A stretch of 64,000 nt of DNA from Melanocharis versteri. Its lineage: Eukaryota > Chordata > Aves > Passeriformes > Melanocharitidae. Position numbers and translations under genes: made by a program. The DNA lies in NCBI GenBank assembly GCA_013397845.1, contig VZTG01001729.1, forward strand, positions 161,984 to 225,983, given 5' to 3'. Within the stretch, counting starts at the first letter, position 1, and every line of letters begins with the position of its first letter. Under the pieces are notes generated by a model, which was given only the letters and a program-made list of their open reading frames with translations, was not told the origin of the DNA and searched no databases. Positions 11,362-59,742 of this stretch are shown here, piece after piece.

Positions 11362-14319
11362 GTGAGCCTTGTCCCCCTGGACAGAGGTGGGCAAGGGCAG
11401 AGAGGCTTCAGAACAGCCTTTCTTTCTTCCGTGTCATTCCCCATTTGCACATCTCCTTGGGGAGGGTAAGACAGAGCGTGAGCTCCTCTGAATTTGAATG
11501 TTTTGCCCTAAGTATCAGACGTTCATCCTTCTTCTGTCCCCAGCCTTCCCTGAAATGGCCTGTGGTTTCTTGTTGAGCACATCCAGCCCCATCACGGTGA
11601 GCAGGCTGAGGTGCTGCACCTCAGGGGGCCTTCATGGCCAAGCCAGGTATTGCAAATTAAGAGGCCTCCCACCTTTTTGGGGCTCCAGATTGCTGTGAAC
11701 AGCCAGATCAGGAATTGTGCTGGCACCTTTTGGGGGACCCCCAAGGCCCAAGCAAACCCAGGACTGCCTTCCAGGGAGGCTCCAGCTTGCAGGAAAAAGC
11801 CTAGAGGGAGCTGAGCTCCTCACATTGCCTTCCCCTCTACCCAGGCTTGCAATTGTCTCTGTGGTTTGCAGCCAAGTCAAGACATTTTGTGGGGAACAGT
11901 CTGTCCTGGAGGTGCTTTGACAGACTAAATAAACATCCTGAAGGTACGAGGCAAACACAGAAAACCCAAGTGAAAATGTGCTGCTGTGATACAGCAGGAC
12001 TTGTGTGTCACAGCCTCAGCTTCAGGAGGGACCTGGAGCTGAGGAACTGGTGCGCTGCCCCTGGTGCACAAGCTCTAAAGCTAACAGGGTGTTTTTTGTG
12101 CCAAGGAAAAAGGGAGGCTCAGCAGGAGGCATTCTCTTGCTTTTGGAAAATGTCCTGTCCCACCACGTGTGGGAGTTTTACTTCTCTCTGTGTGTGGGGA
12201 GAGAAGAGAAGCACGTGTAGGACAGGGGCTGCTTCTCTGCTCTGGATGTCACCCCTTTGGCCTGAGCTGGAACGGGCAGTGAGGTTCTGACCTGGCCCTG
12301 ATAAACCCTCTGAAAGATTTTTAATGATGCTGTGACATCCTTACCTGCTAAAAGACAGCAAAACCTGCTGAAGCTTGCAAGGAAGTCAGGCTTGAGGAAA
12401 GTGGTCCTTAAGGATCCCAGGACCTGCTGGGATCGCAGGATCACCATCTTAATTGAGCCTTTTCTCTCCTTATCTGCCTCACGGGCTTGTGGTGAGGAGG
12501 GATTAGTCATGAGATGTGCAGCATGAGCTGTGGGAAGCACTGCTGTGGGCACTGTGCTGCTGGAAAGGATGGGAGCACTCAATCCTTGGGGCTCTTTGTG
12601 TTCTCTGCTCGCTTCTCCAGCCCCACCCCACTCTGACCAGGTCTCAGTCTCCCCCTTCATGGTGGCCATGTGGTGGGTGGTCCCCTTTGCCACTTCTCCC
12701 TCATGGGCAGAGAGGTGCAAGAGCAGTTCCGCAAGAGCTGGAAGAGGAAATGTAGTTTGTACTGCTTGTACATGCAAATTCTCCTCATTTTCCTCCCCAG
12801 GTCTTCCCTCCAAAAGCCAGGTCAGCAAGGGGAGAGCAAGCACAGTGAGGTCCTTCCTCTGGCAAGGGGCCTGTGTTTGAGCCCAGCCAGGGGTGAGGAG
12901 ACGTGTTGGGCTCTGTTTGTGTCATAGAATCACAGATTCATTAAGGTTGGAAAAAACCTCTTAAGAGGGGGTCCAGCCATTGACCCAGCGCTGCCAAGGC
13001 CACCACGAAGTCATCCCTAGAAGGGCCATCCCACTGGAACAGGCTGAACACGTGTGACTGTGGGGTTGAGATGGAGCAGGACATGTCTGAGGGCCCGTGG
13101 GAGAAATCCCTGTTGGTCTGCAATTGGTCAGGGGAACAAACTGGTCCAGCCCTTGGGATGTAAATGTCATGGGAGTCAGAGGAGAAGCTCCACCGCCTCC
13201 AGGGGAGTCAGGGCTCGTCCCCGCTGCCGTCTGCCAGCCCTGGAGGCGAGGCAGTGCTGCATGCACGGGCATGCTGCCACAGGCCTGTGAGTAGGGATAC
13301 TCCACCCAGCTCCAGCTGCAAGGAAGCTCCTGTGTTGGGCCTGGAGATAACAGGCAGATCCAGGTGGTGCATTCAGTCAAGCCTCTGGGTCTTGGATCTC
13401 TGCACAGTGTCCTCACCCTTTTGCTGGAGCAGGATGACCATGACTGGGGGGCTAAAAGTCCAGGCCACTTCTTAGGATGAAGGACCTGCCCATGAGCTGA
13501 AGGTCCCACTCCTGTTCAGACTGAGCATCCAGCCCTTCCAACTCCCACCCCACTGCTGGTGGTGGCTGTGTGCTCTCGGATGGTCATCACTGGCTGTAAC
13601 CATGCTCCTTTCCTCCCCCACAGCTCACCATCATCTTCAAGAGCTTCCAGGAGTGTGTGGATCAGAAGGTGTACCAGGCAGAGATGGACGAGCTCCCCGC
13701 TGCCTTTGTCGACGGCTCCAAGAACGGAGGGGACAAGCACGGAGCCAACAGCCTGAAGATCACGGAGAAGGTGTCGGGCCAGCACATCGAGATCCAGGCC
13801 AAGTACATCGGCACCACCATCGTGGTGAGGCAGGTGGGCCGCTACCTCACCTTCGCCGTGCGCATGCCGGAGGAGGTGGTCAACGCCGTGGAGGACCGGG
13901 ACAGTCAGGGCCTCTACCTGTGCCTCCGTGGTTGTCCGCTCAACCAGCAGATTGACTTCCAGACCATCCGCTCGGCCCAGGCCACGGAGGGCCGTGCCCG
14001 TCGGAAGGGGCCCAGCCTGCCGGCCCCCCCCGAGGCCTTCACCTACGAAACGGCCACGGCCAAGTGCAGGGAGAAGCTGCCCGTGGAGGACCTCTACTTC
14101 CAGTCCTGTGTCTTCGACCTCCTCACCACGGGGGATGTCAACTTCATGCTGGCTGCTTACTATGCCTTTGAGGATGTGAAGATGCTTCACTCCAACAAAG
14201 ACAAGCTGCACCTCTATGAAAGGACACGGGACCTGACCCCGGGCAACACGGCTCCCACGGGAACACATCCCACCCTCTGGGTAGCACTGCTGTGTTTGTG
14301 TTGGTTGTGCTTGTTATAG
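10850..14319 (+). CDS. RGMA: RGMA, repulsive guidance molecule A (last two coding exons, start missing)
   Basis: RGMA is a GPI-anchored membrane glycoprotein that binds neogenin to repel growing axons and also acts as a BMP co-receptor. The CDS here is joined from 10850-11361 and 13624-14319, about 401 residues. The usual length is about 430-450, so only the start and signal peptide are absent. Visible landmarks in order are the Cys-rich N-terminal region beginning TSPCKILKC, an RGD triplet (10999-11007), glycosylation sequons NCS and NYT, and the partial von Willebrand type D domain. That domain contains the GDPH site of autocatalytic cleavage (11215-11226). Conserved blocks such as QVGRYLTFAVRMPEEVVNAV and a hydrophobic C-terminal tail for GPI attachment follow, then TAG at 14317-14319. 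Both exons join in phase. The gene runs towards CHD2, tail to tail. I am confident of the family member, because RGMB and hemojuvelin differ in these blocks. Confidence 0.97.
11362..13623 (+). other. RGMA: RGMA last intron
   Basis: A 2.26-kb GT-AG intron (GTGAGC...CCCCCACAG) between the two RGMA coding exons. It contains a CR1 fragment at 12922-13050. No other exon, RNA gene or long repeat was recognised in it. Confidence 0.92.
12922..13050 (-). mobile_element. CR1 LINE 3' fragment in the RGMA intron
   Basis: It starts TCATAGAATCACAGATTCAT, then AAGGTTGGAAAAAACCTCTT and a segment resembling CCAAGGCCACCAC. This is the reverse-complement CR1 3' end, of the subfamily type whose text reads AAGGTTGGAAAAGACC. 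It is strongly 5'-truncated. The right boundary is approximate because the similarity fades. Confidence 0.8.
13624..14319 (+). CDS. RGMA: RGMA terminal coding exon (vWD-like region to GPI signal)
   Basis: The acceptor is TCCTCCCCCACAG ending at 13623. The exon opens in phase 0 with LTIIFKSFQECVDQKVYQAE and runs 231 codons to TAG at 14317-14319. It completes the vWD-like domain and the C-terminal Cys-rich part (LCLRGCPLNQQIDFQ; VFDLLTTGDVNFMLAAYYAF). It ends in a hydrophobic stretch (LWVALLCLCWLCLL), as expected for a GPI-attachment signal removed in the ER. RARR (13993-14004) matches the furin RXXR pattern in the variable linker. Translation could not start here, so the exon depends on splicing. 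Confidence 0.97.
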   Translation, partial: LTIIFKSFQECVDQKVYQAEMDELPAAFVDGSKNGGDKHGANSLKITEKVSGQHIEIQAKYIGTTIVVRQVGRYLTFAVRMPEEVVNAVEDRDSQGLYLCLRGCPLNQQIDFQTIRSAQATEGRARRKGPSLPAPPEAFTYETATAKCREKLPVEDLYFQSCVFDLLTTGDVNFMLAAYYAFEDVKMLHSNKDKLHLYERTRDLTPGNTAPTGTHPTLWVALLCLCWLCLL

Positions 14320-16734
14320 AGGTTTGCTCCTTCACGCCTTGGAGAGAAGGGAAAGGGCAGCAGGAGGCAACCAGGGATGAGATGCAGGTGCTGGAAAACA
14401 AGAGGTTGGACATCAGAGCCACATGGGTTGTCCTCAGACCTCAGTCTCTCTCTTGGTGCAAGTCCTCCACCTTCCCAGCTCTTGCCTGGGAGGAATGTGC
14501 TGCCAGTGGGACCAGTCAGGAGTTTTTGCTGGACTGTACCTTGTCTGGACCTTCCTCACCTCCCCCTCCTCCTGCTCCCAGTCGGGTGGGTGCTGGGGAA
14601 CCCTCGTAGCTGCTCTCCTTGTAGCGCTGCCCCGGTCCCAGCAATGCACGTGGTGACTGTGACACTGGCGTGTGTGAACATGGCTTTGTCTTCAGAGAGC
14701 AGAGCCCACGAGGAGGGCACGGAGCAGTGAGACAGGACCACGCCTGGCCAGCACAGCGGGGCAGGATGTCCTGCCCACCAGGGCCAGGCTCAGCTTTTCG
14801 GCACGTCCTGCTCTGCCCACAGCCCTCTTGTTGCAGAAAGTGGTGCAAGGGGCTGTAATGGTGGGTAATGATCCCACATTTGCTTGGCTACCGGTGCCAG
14901 GCCTGGGTGGAAGGAGGACACGTTCCTCCAGCCTTGGCCTGCATTTTTTGTGGTTCAAAGGCGTCCCCTATTTTCACCAGTTCACCTGGCTGATTCACTC
15001 AGTAGTTTTACTGCTGTCTCCCTTGTCTCTGCCTGGACCCACCGTGGACTCTTGACGGCAGCAGGAGAAACCTGGCCAGTATTCAAGTGGTTTCTGCAAC
15101 TTCTTCCCAGCATTGGATGAGTTCCTCACACCGTTCGCTCTCTGGTCCCCTAAAGCTGGCAGCAGGGTGGCTGCTCAGTGGGAGACCCGACCTGCACCTC
15201 CCTCCAGCCCCTCCCTGCCCGTGGCTCGGCCTGGCCCAGCCCTGGGATGGAGCAGGAGCGTGGTGCTCTTTTTTTTTGCTGCTAGGTCTCTGCTCTGCTC
15301 CCCATCCTGGGGCCGCGACTTGCAACCCCATTGCAGACCAGTTGCACCTTAAGCCCTTTAGGGGCTTGAATCAGAAATGGGGCAATGCCAGAAATTCAGC
15401 CAGGAGATGGGATGCAGCAGAGGACCCCCCCAGCTGCCTCCAGATGTCTGTTCCCTGCCTCAAAACCATCAGTAATCTCCTTCCCCCACCACGCAGTGCT
15501 GTCCATCTCCCCCACTCCGTGTTCCTCTGTGGTTCACCCTATCGCTCACTGAACAAACATCAAGACCACCTTTGGTCTGCGCCTTCAGGACCTCCTGGTG
15601 GGTTTCCCCCACCTTTTCTCAGGGGGAAGTTCCCAGAAACAAGCCCCAAAACACGTGTCACACTTGGGGGCACCTCCTGCTCTCAAGGGAGGTCTCTGGG
15701 CGTGATGAGACAAGCTAGCACCAAAAGAGGTGGGAACAGGCTTGGTTTGGCAGTCTGAACTGGTGCCAAGAGGCAGCCTGGTGTAAATACTGAACATGAC
15801 TATTCATTGTGTCCTTACTGCTCTAGAGCTCCATTTGTAAAGCAGCAGAGAAATGCAAACTTGTGTCAATGGATGTAATTTATATTGTCTCTTTAATATA
15901 TAGAGCCCTGGCATTGATCTCGTGTGACTGTACAGATGAAAAGATGTAATTGGTTCTTAAATGTTTAAGGAAAGAAAAGAAACAAAAAGATGTGTTTACT
16001 ACTTTGCTCCTTGCTTTGTTTGCTGATGCCCCAGATACTCTGTTTAGGGAGATTTTGAAATAAGGATATCACAGTTTGGAGGTGCTGAGTGGGGAGCAGC
16101 CACTGGACCACAGCACTGGACAGTTTCATTTCCCAATGCACTAATGCTCAGCCAGGCTGATTTGGACCTTTTGTTTCCTTTGTTCTAGAGTAAACAAATG
16201 TTTATCTTCCCTAGAAGTTCGAAACACACCTTTTAAAAGCCCAAATCTGTCTCTGGGCAAAGAGGTTTACCCCACAGCTAAATGCAGCTGTGCACAGCCT
16301 CCCTCTGAGCACACAGTGCTGCTGGAAAGCTGCCTGAGCTGGCCCAGCCACAGCGTGCCAACAGGTCAACAATTCCCTTAAGACCTCCCTTCCCTATAAA
16401 ACAATCACCCCACGGCACGACACGCTGTGGTTTAGGGGTGGTTTCCATCCAGGAAAAGTCTGGTTGTGGCATGGTTCATTCCCTCTGTCCAGCTGGGCGC
16501 TCCAGTGGTGGCTGATGGCGAGAGGTGGTTGGGGTATCCCTATTTTAGAAGCAAACAGTGAAGCACTTTATTTTGGTTGTGTTTGACCCAGTTCTGGTTA
16601 AAGGTGAAGTGTGGCCAAGAAGGACCCGATACTTGGAAACAAACAAAACAAAAAAAACATAGGCAAAGGGGGGGCGTTTGGAAAAGGCCCCCCCACCTCC
16701 TCCCTGCGCTGAGATCCACGGGAGTGTCACCGCC

Positions 16735-16758
16735 TGTAAATACTGTAAATTATTTATT
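16735..16758 (+). promoter_or_regulatory. RGMA: Pumilio motif plus AU-rich element near the RGMA mRNA 3' end
   Basis: TGTAAATA at 16735-16742 is an exact Pumilio response element (UGUANAUA). TTATTTATT at 16750-16758 is the AU-rich nonamer linked to rapid mRNA decay. Both lie within 60 bases upstream of the polyadenylation signal, a common place for such elements. Function is inferred from the motifs. Confidence 0.5.
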
Positions 16759-16794
16759 GAGAGAAACGCAAGTAAAGTTTGAGGTTTTTTTGAC

Positions 16795-16800
16795 AATAAA
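16795..16800 (+). terminator. RGMA: RGMA polyadenylation signal
   Basis: AATAAA, followed about 15-25 bases later by a GT-rich stretch (GGGTCTCGGTTTGTTCC), the usual downstream element. It is the first AATAAA I found on the + strand after the RGMA stop. Another AATAAA at 17026-17031 could serve as an alternative site. Confidence 0.72.
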
Positions 16801-16820
16801 TGAGTGGGTCTCGGTTTGTT

Positions 16821-19249
16821 CCCCATGTGTTGGCTGCTGCTGTTCCCCACTCGGGATGCAAGTGCTGCCCCATTCCTGCACTCACTCCAAAGCAGCCTTC
16901 TTCCACCTGAAGGACCCTCTGAGAGCTCATTTCTGTCCTGAATTCTCCTGAGAGTTTCACTCTGGAGTTGGATTTATCTACAGCCAAATGAGAAAATTAA
17001 AAAGGGCGTGGGGGAAAATACAGATAATAAACCATTAGAGCCTTGCCTCACTGGGAGAGGAGAAGTGCAGCAGTGGAGTCCAAGTGGGTACCACCCTGCT
17101 CACCCCAGCAGACTGGGATGTACATCCCGGTGATGGTAATTCCTCCTTTCCACGATCTCCCTTTTGTTGGGCAGCTCTCCTGTCCCAGCTGGGTTTGTTG
17201 CTGCCCTCTAATGAGGAAAAACAAAATTGCATTTTTTTTTCCTGTTAAAATTTTCCGGTTTTGAAATCTGAAGGGGCTCCTTGTCAGAGCAGCTGGGGAC
17301 AGGGAGATGCTGAGGGTGGGTGGGACACCCACACGGCTCAAAACACATATTACTGGGGCAAATCCATGCAATGATGCCCAGCACCAGAGATGTGACACCC
17401 GCCCTTCCTCTCCTTCAGAGCCCGGAGAACTGGCAGCGTTTGGAAAGAGCCAAATCCACTCCCTCTGCTCCTTGCACCAGAGCTCAGGTTTAGCCATCTG
17501 AAATGGCTGAACCTGAAAACTCATCGACAAAGTGCCCAGAGCGCGGGGGTCTCCCTCACTGATTGTTGTCAGGCTGTCCCCAATGGTCCCCTGCTGCCCA
17601 GCCTGGGACAGTGGGCAGGCAGCACCTTTGTGTTCCAGAGGGACAAAGAGCTGATGTGAGAGCATGGTGACCCCCGAGGCACAAAGGTCTCCATTAACCA
17701 CACGAGGCATCAGAGCATCCCCAGGAGGTAGGTGGGGAAGGCACAGGCTGTGCAGGGACGGTGGTGGTGGCAGTGGTGGCCCTGGGGCACCTGGGCAAGG
17801 TTCAAATTGCTCTCCAGACCTTGCTCAGGGCTGGTGAGGGGGCAGCCCCTGGGGCATCCAGGGTCCCATCCCGTCACTCTGTGATGGACAGCAGCTCAAG
17901 TGCCACCACCTGGGGCCTGGGGTGGGTGTCCAGCCCCACTCTGGCTGTGCCTGCTCATCCCCTGGCCTTTGGCCACTGTCTTGGGCTCTGAGTTTCACAT
18001 CTGAGTGGTCAGGGTGAGCCACCGGCTGTCCGGGAGCAGCCACAGCTGCAGAACGTTGTTGTTCACCAAAACCCAGCTTTTTGCTGGGAGCCAGCTGCCC
18101 TCTAGAGGGTCTGCCCCGGTGTAAGGCACAGCCCTGTCCCCTCCCTGGGGTGGTGTGTGCGAGGCAGGGCTGGGGATCCTGCTCCGTGGACCGTGTCCTT
18201 ATGGATGATACATTCCTGTGGGACTGACCAGACCTGCCTGGCGTGGACGGGTGGGAAGGGGTCATTTCCCCACGGGCTTTGAGAAGGCCTTAGGATTGAC
18301 CTGTTTTCAGTGGAGCTGTGGGCATGGGTGGGTGGGCAGGGAGATGCCAGGCCGAGTTGTGCTGGGGAGACACCCGGCATCAGGGTGCCCATATCCTTAC
18401 CTGCCTGCTTAAATAAAAAAAAAGGATTTAAAAAGTCACTGGCCTCAGGTAGATTCACCCCACCGTGCCAGGCACGTCCACCCAGCCCAGCTCCCTGCAG
18501 CCCCTGTGCCTCCCTGCAGCCGAGCCCCTCTCCCTGCCGAGCCCCGTGGCTAACAGCCAGTCACTCTTTCCATTAGGAAATCCATTTTTCAGGAGCATAT
18601 AACTCAGCTGTGAAATTTCACTCTTGGCTGAAACTTGGCTCGGCAGCAGAGAGACAGGGAAGGGCTGGACCCAGTGGCTACAGGTGTGAGAAGTGCTTTT
18701 TACAATGAGCTTTTATAACTCGGGAGAAATGGCTCCAATCCCTGCTCCATGTCTTGCCCTGTGGGCCCCAGTGTGAGCAGTGGAGGGTAAAAACCAAACC
18801 AAAGCAGCCACTGGATGCCATCACATCCCACCTGGGGAGAGGCACATCCTGCCCAGGAGGGGCTGGGGACAGACAGGAGAACTCACAGATGCAGCACGGG
18901 CAACACTAGAGAAAGAGGAATTCTCCCCAGAAAAGGTAAAAAAGAAATTTACACATCCTCAGAGATCCATAAAACACGGAGGTGGGATAAACACAAACAT
19001 CAGTATCATCCCAGTGAAACCCTGGTGGATCTGATCAGCTGGAAATTCCCATCTGCAGAGGCTTCCAAGTCTCTATCACCACAGACTGTGAAACTGTAAA
19101 AACAGCCAAGCAGAACATGCTTATTCCTGCACAGGGAAAATATCCACAGTGGCTTGCCTGTGGCTGGCAGGAAAGGGCCTTGTCATCCCAAAACAGCCCC
19201 CAGACCTGCCACGGGACCCCCCAGAGACACCACGCTGGGGCCCTTCTGA
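16821..19249. other. Intergenic spacer between convergent RGMA and CHD2
   Basis: About 2.4 kb between the inferred 3' ends of the two genes. No exon, RNA gene or recognisable transposon was seen. It contains AATAAA at 17026-17031 and another in an A-rich run at 18412-18422, either of which could be an alternative + strand polyadenylation site. The rest looks like ordinary unique sequence. Confidence 0.65.
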
Positions 19250-19266
19250 AAATCTCAGTAACACTT

Positions 19267-19272
19267 TTTAAT
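19267..19272 (-). terminator. CHD2: Candidate CHD2 polyadenylation signal (ATTAAA)
   Basis: On the minus strand this reads ATTAAA, the commonest variant signal. It is the last one before sequence character changes to the spacer. Other ATTAAA copies upstream in the same UTR (around 19689-19694 and 20866-20871) could give shorter mRNAs. No canonical AATAAA was found on the minus strand near here. Confidence 0.5.
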
Positions 19273-19896
19273 ATACAAGAATCAAAAGTACAGCAGTTTT
19301 ACAATGTAGGAAAATTTCATACATACTATATAAACAACATATTTACATCAGAAATCACTAGGACAGTGGCATTTCTTTCACAAATATAAATTAATATTAA
19401 TTACTGTTTTTAGTCAACAGGTTTAAAAGTCCGTATTTTTACAGTAAGAGTCCTTCTCTCCCCAGAGGGGAGGCAGAGGTGGGGAGGAAACGGGTGAAAG
19501 CAGAATAATATTTTTATGTGGATCACAAACCATTCACGCAAGGACTTCAGCACTCGGTTCCGTGTCCATTTTGGCTGGGACCACATCGCCTGTTCCCACA
19601 GCAGGTTTTGGTCTGCAGGATTTCCACTGTGTGAACTCATAACTTTACACCATTTCCAAAGAGGTCAGGCTGAATTTTTTTTTTTTTTTTTTTAATAGAA
19701 CCCCAGCAAGTTACTGTTTTTTCCTGCGAAGAGGCTGGAGGGAATCCCACAGCCGGTTCGGAAGGATGAGCTGTACCAGATGCTGACAAACACCACAGGG
19801 AAGTTTATGGCTGTGGATGTGTCCCCTCTGATCCCACTCAAGTCCCCGTGACTGTTTGGTTATGGTCCCTATGCTGAGGGGACATAAAATACTTAA

Positions 19897-19928
19897 GTGT
19901 GTGTGTGCGTGTGTGTGTGTGTGTGTGC
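19897..19928. repeat. (GT)n microsatellite
   Basis: About 32 bases of GT dinucleotides with one GC interruption. In the CHD2 mRNA it would read as a CA repeat within the 3'UTR, a potential hnRNP L-type binding tract. Confidence 0.93.
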
Positions 19929-22440
19929 TCAGGGAAGACTTTCTCCCAAATCTCCTTCTCCAGCTCCACTAAAGCCAAACCCAGCAAAGACCCACCCACC
20001 ACGAGTGGACGTGATGTGACTTCAACATCAGGCTAAAGTGACAGTGGGGACAGCTCTCCAGTGGGTATGGGTAAAGCTTTTGCTGTTGCACAAGAAGGAA
20101 ATCCCAACCAACCTCGTGCCTGGAACCTGGGATAAGCAGAACCCTCCACATCTCGACACAGAAAATGCCTCTTGCTGGGATCCAAAGTTTTCCTGCACCA
20201 ACCCTAACACTGGTTGGCCAGGACTGCCTTTGCTACACGAGTATGGCACGAGCTTCCCACCGCGACAGCACCGCACGGTGACAAATAGAGCAATTCTCTT
20301 TGCACCTTTGAGGCTGCTTCCATTTTCACATTAAAAGATAACACCTCTGAAAAGAAAGGACCTCTTTGTTGAATACCACAGCCTGCAATCACAGCTCAGT
20401 GGGAAACGCCACGGAAATGTGCTCTCTCCACACCTCCCAGCCCTCCGAGGGGGCCTGTGGAAGACTTGCCTTCACCTTGCCCTGCACAGGTAAACACAAG
20501 TGTAACACTTTATCAGGGCAGCAGGTGCCCCTAAGGAAACGAAACTGCCCTGAATTTGGTGGAAATCTTGCAACATAAAAACAAAAGGGGAACAAAACAC
20601 TTCCTTCGTGTCCCGTTAGAGCAGCGGGATCGGGAGGAGTGATGGCAGCAGATTTCCAGGGATATACTGCATGGAGGAGTATTAGTGTCAGTTTGCACGC
20701 ACCTTCCAAGGCACTGGCTGGAGTCAGGAAGCCAGCCCTGAACATCCATCTGCCCTCAGTGTTTTGGGGAAGGGACATCACAGCTTATTAGGGTCAAATA
20801 CTGGCATCTTAATAGGAGGCCCAGCTTCTGTGCCCCACCAAAGAGGAGTCTGGAACAGCCTGGTCTTTAATACTGAGCTCCGGGAGGAGATGCAGCCCTA
20901 GACACCATGCTCAGGGCAGCCTGGCAGCTTTGTGATCTCCAGGGAACTCCAAACTGAAAAATAATCACCCAAGGTGCTTCTGGCCAGCAGTATGTGCACA
21001 GCCAAGCCCTCTCACCACACCAGTGTCCAGGCCGGACGCTGGTTTGCATCAGATGCTGTGGTTTCAATACTTGGAGTATTTGCCCTGAAGTCCATTGAGC
21101 CGGGCTGCACATTCCTCTTTTCCTTCTGCCATGCTGGGCTCTAAGACATTTGCTCCAAGGATTTTTACGGATCAGTCCTGAACTCCTCATTCTCTCCCTG
21201 CTCACTGAGGTGCTCAGTCCCTGGGCTCATTTCCAATTTAGACAAACAAAAGGTCTGTAAGTGCAGGTACTTTTAGCAATTCAGAGTCACTGCTGACTGC
21301 TGGAAAGGTGGCAGGAAGGTGACCATTCCCTGAACAGTGATCACTCCACTGGATTTCTGCTTCACACTGTTCTACCATCCTTTATCCTTCAGCTACAGTA
21401 AAGGTTTGTGATCATTGCTTCGTGAAGCACGGAGAGAAATGAATTGCCCGAAGACCAGAGACTTTAGTGGCAGGAAGATTAGGAGTTCCAGGATCCCAAG
21501 TCATCTTTTGATCTTGCACCTCCCAGCCAGCATCTGTTAGTTCCTGGACCACCCAAGCTGCCCATGCCAGAAGAGTTTTGTTACGAATTCCTGAGCCCTG
21601 TCCACTGGGAAATACTGTTCTCACCCCAGTTTCTTTCCTACTGGTTATAAGTGAACTAAGCCTTTGCTAAGGAAGTCGGCCTTTTTTTCCCATATCCCAG
21701 CTCCTGCTTACCCCTGGAGTCAAGATTTGCCAGTTCCAGCTCTGGAGATGCGGGGAAGATCCCCCCCCACCTCTTCTGTTGCAGGGGACACAACAGCAAT
21801 CAAAGCAGAGCCAGTTTCTTGAAATGGATAAAGACATGGAAATGATAACATGGCCAGGAAAGTGATGGATTGTCACCAGCATGGCTCCAGCTCCTTTGGA
21901 GTCATCCTGCAGGGACAGGAGTTCCTCTTTCAACCAAGTTTGGCTGCTGAGGGACTTTCCTGTCCCTCCTTGAATATATCCTCCCATTGCCCCATGCTGG
22001 TGACACACAAATCCCAGCCCAACCAGTTTATCCCCAACCCCAAAGCAGCATCTGTCACGTAACATCAAGTCAGAGCAGGCACACAGCCTTCTGCACCATC
22101 GAAGCAGCATCGATCTGCCTTCTCCTTCTGAGGAAACACTGGCTGGGGAAAATTCCCTTGGGTCCACTGGGAGGAAAACAAAAACAAAACAAAGAACGAG
22201 GCAGCAAGGCTGGTTCCATGACAGAACAGTTCAATGGTAAAAAAGGGGAAAGGAAATGAGAATCTAAACCAGAATCAAGAGCTAGGGAAAATCTTCCTCC
22301 ACCCACTCCCCCAAAAATCCTCCTTGACCCAGCCAGATGATAGCAGCATGTTCAGAGTTTCTCGTTGCTGGCTTGGAGAAAGCAGCCACCGTCGCATCAA
22401 TCCCAGTATTTCAGACGTGCGCTTCCCCCTCTCAGTCACT

Positions 22441-59742
<37,302 letters not shown>

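Larger units (their letters stand above)
14320..16820 (+). other. RGMA: RGMA 3'UTR (inferred)
   Basis: Between the RGMA stop and the first canonical polyadenylation signal (AATAAA at 16795-16800) there is about 2.5 kb without recognised genes or repeats. The first part is GC-rich. From about 15780 it becomes A/T-rich, with a stretch near 15860-15980 that looks like conserved UTR. The last 90 bases hold a Pumilio-type motif and an AU-rich nonamer. The 3' end is inferred from the signal, not from transcript data. Confidence 0.75.
19250..22440 (-). other. CHD2: CHD2 3'UTR (inferred)
   Basis: About 3.2 kb between the CHD2 stop codon and a candidate polyadenylation signal, a plausible length for a 3'UTR of this gene. 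The A/T-rich end (19250-19440) resembles a conserved mRNA tail. It includes a (CA)n run in the sense of the mRNA (19897-19928 on +) and a 19-base A tract (T on +, around 19676-19694). No coding exon or transposon was seen. The exact extent needs transcript evidence. Confidence 0.65.

Noticed and set aside
10717..11394. 225-codon minus-strand frame opposite the RGMA exon
   Set aside because: It is the antisense shadow of a GC-rich real exon; the + strand encodes recognised RGMA.
13516..14268. 250-codon minus-strand frame opposite the RGMA terminal exon
   Set aside because: Antisense shadow of the real exon, with no recognisable protein.
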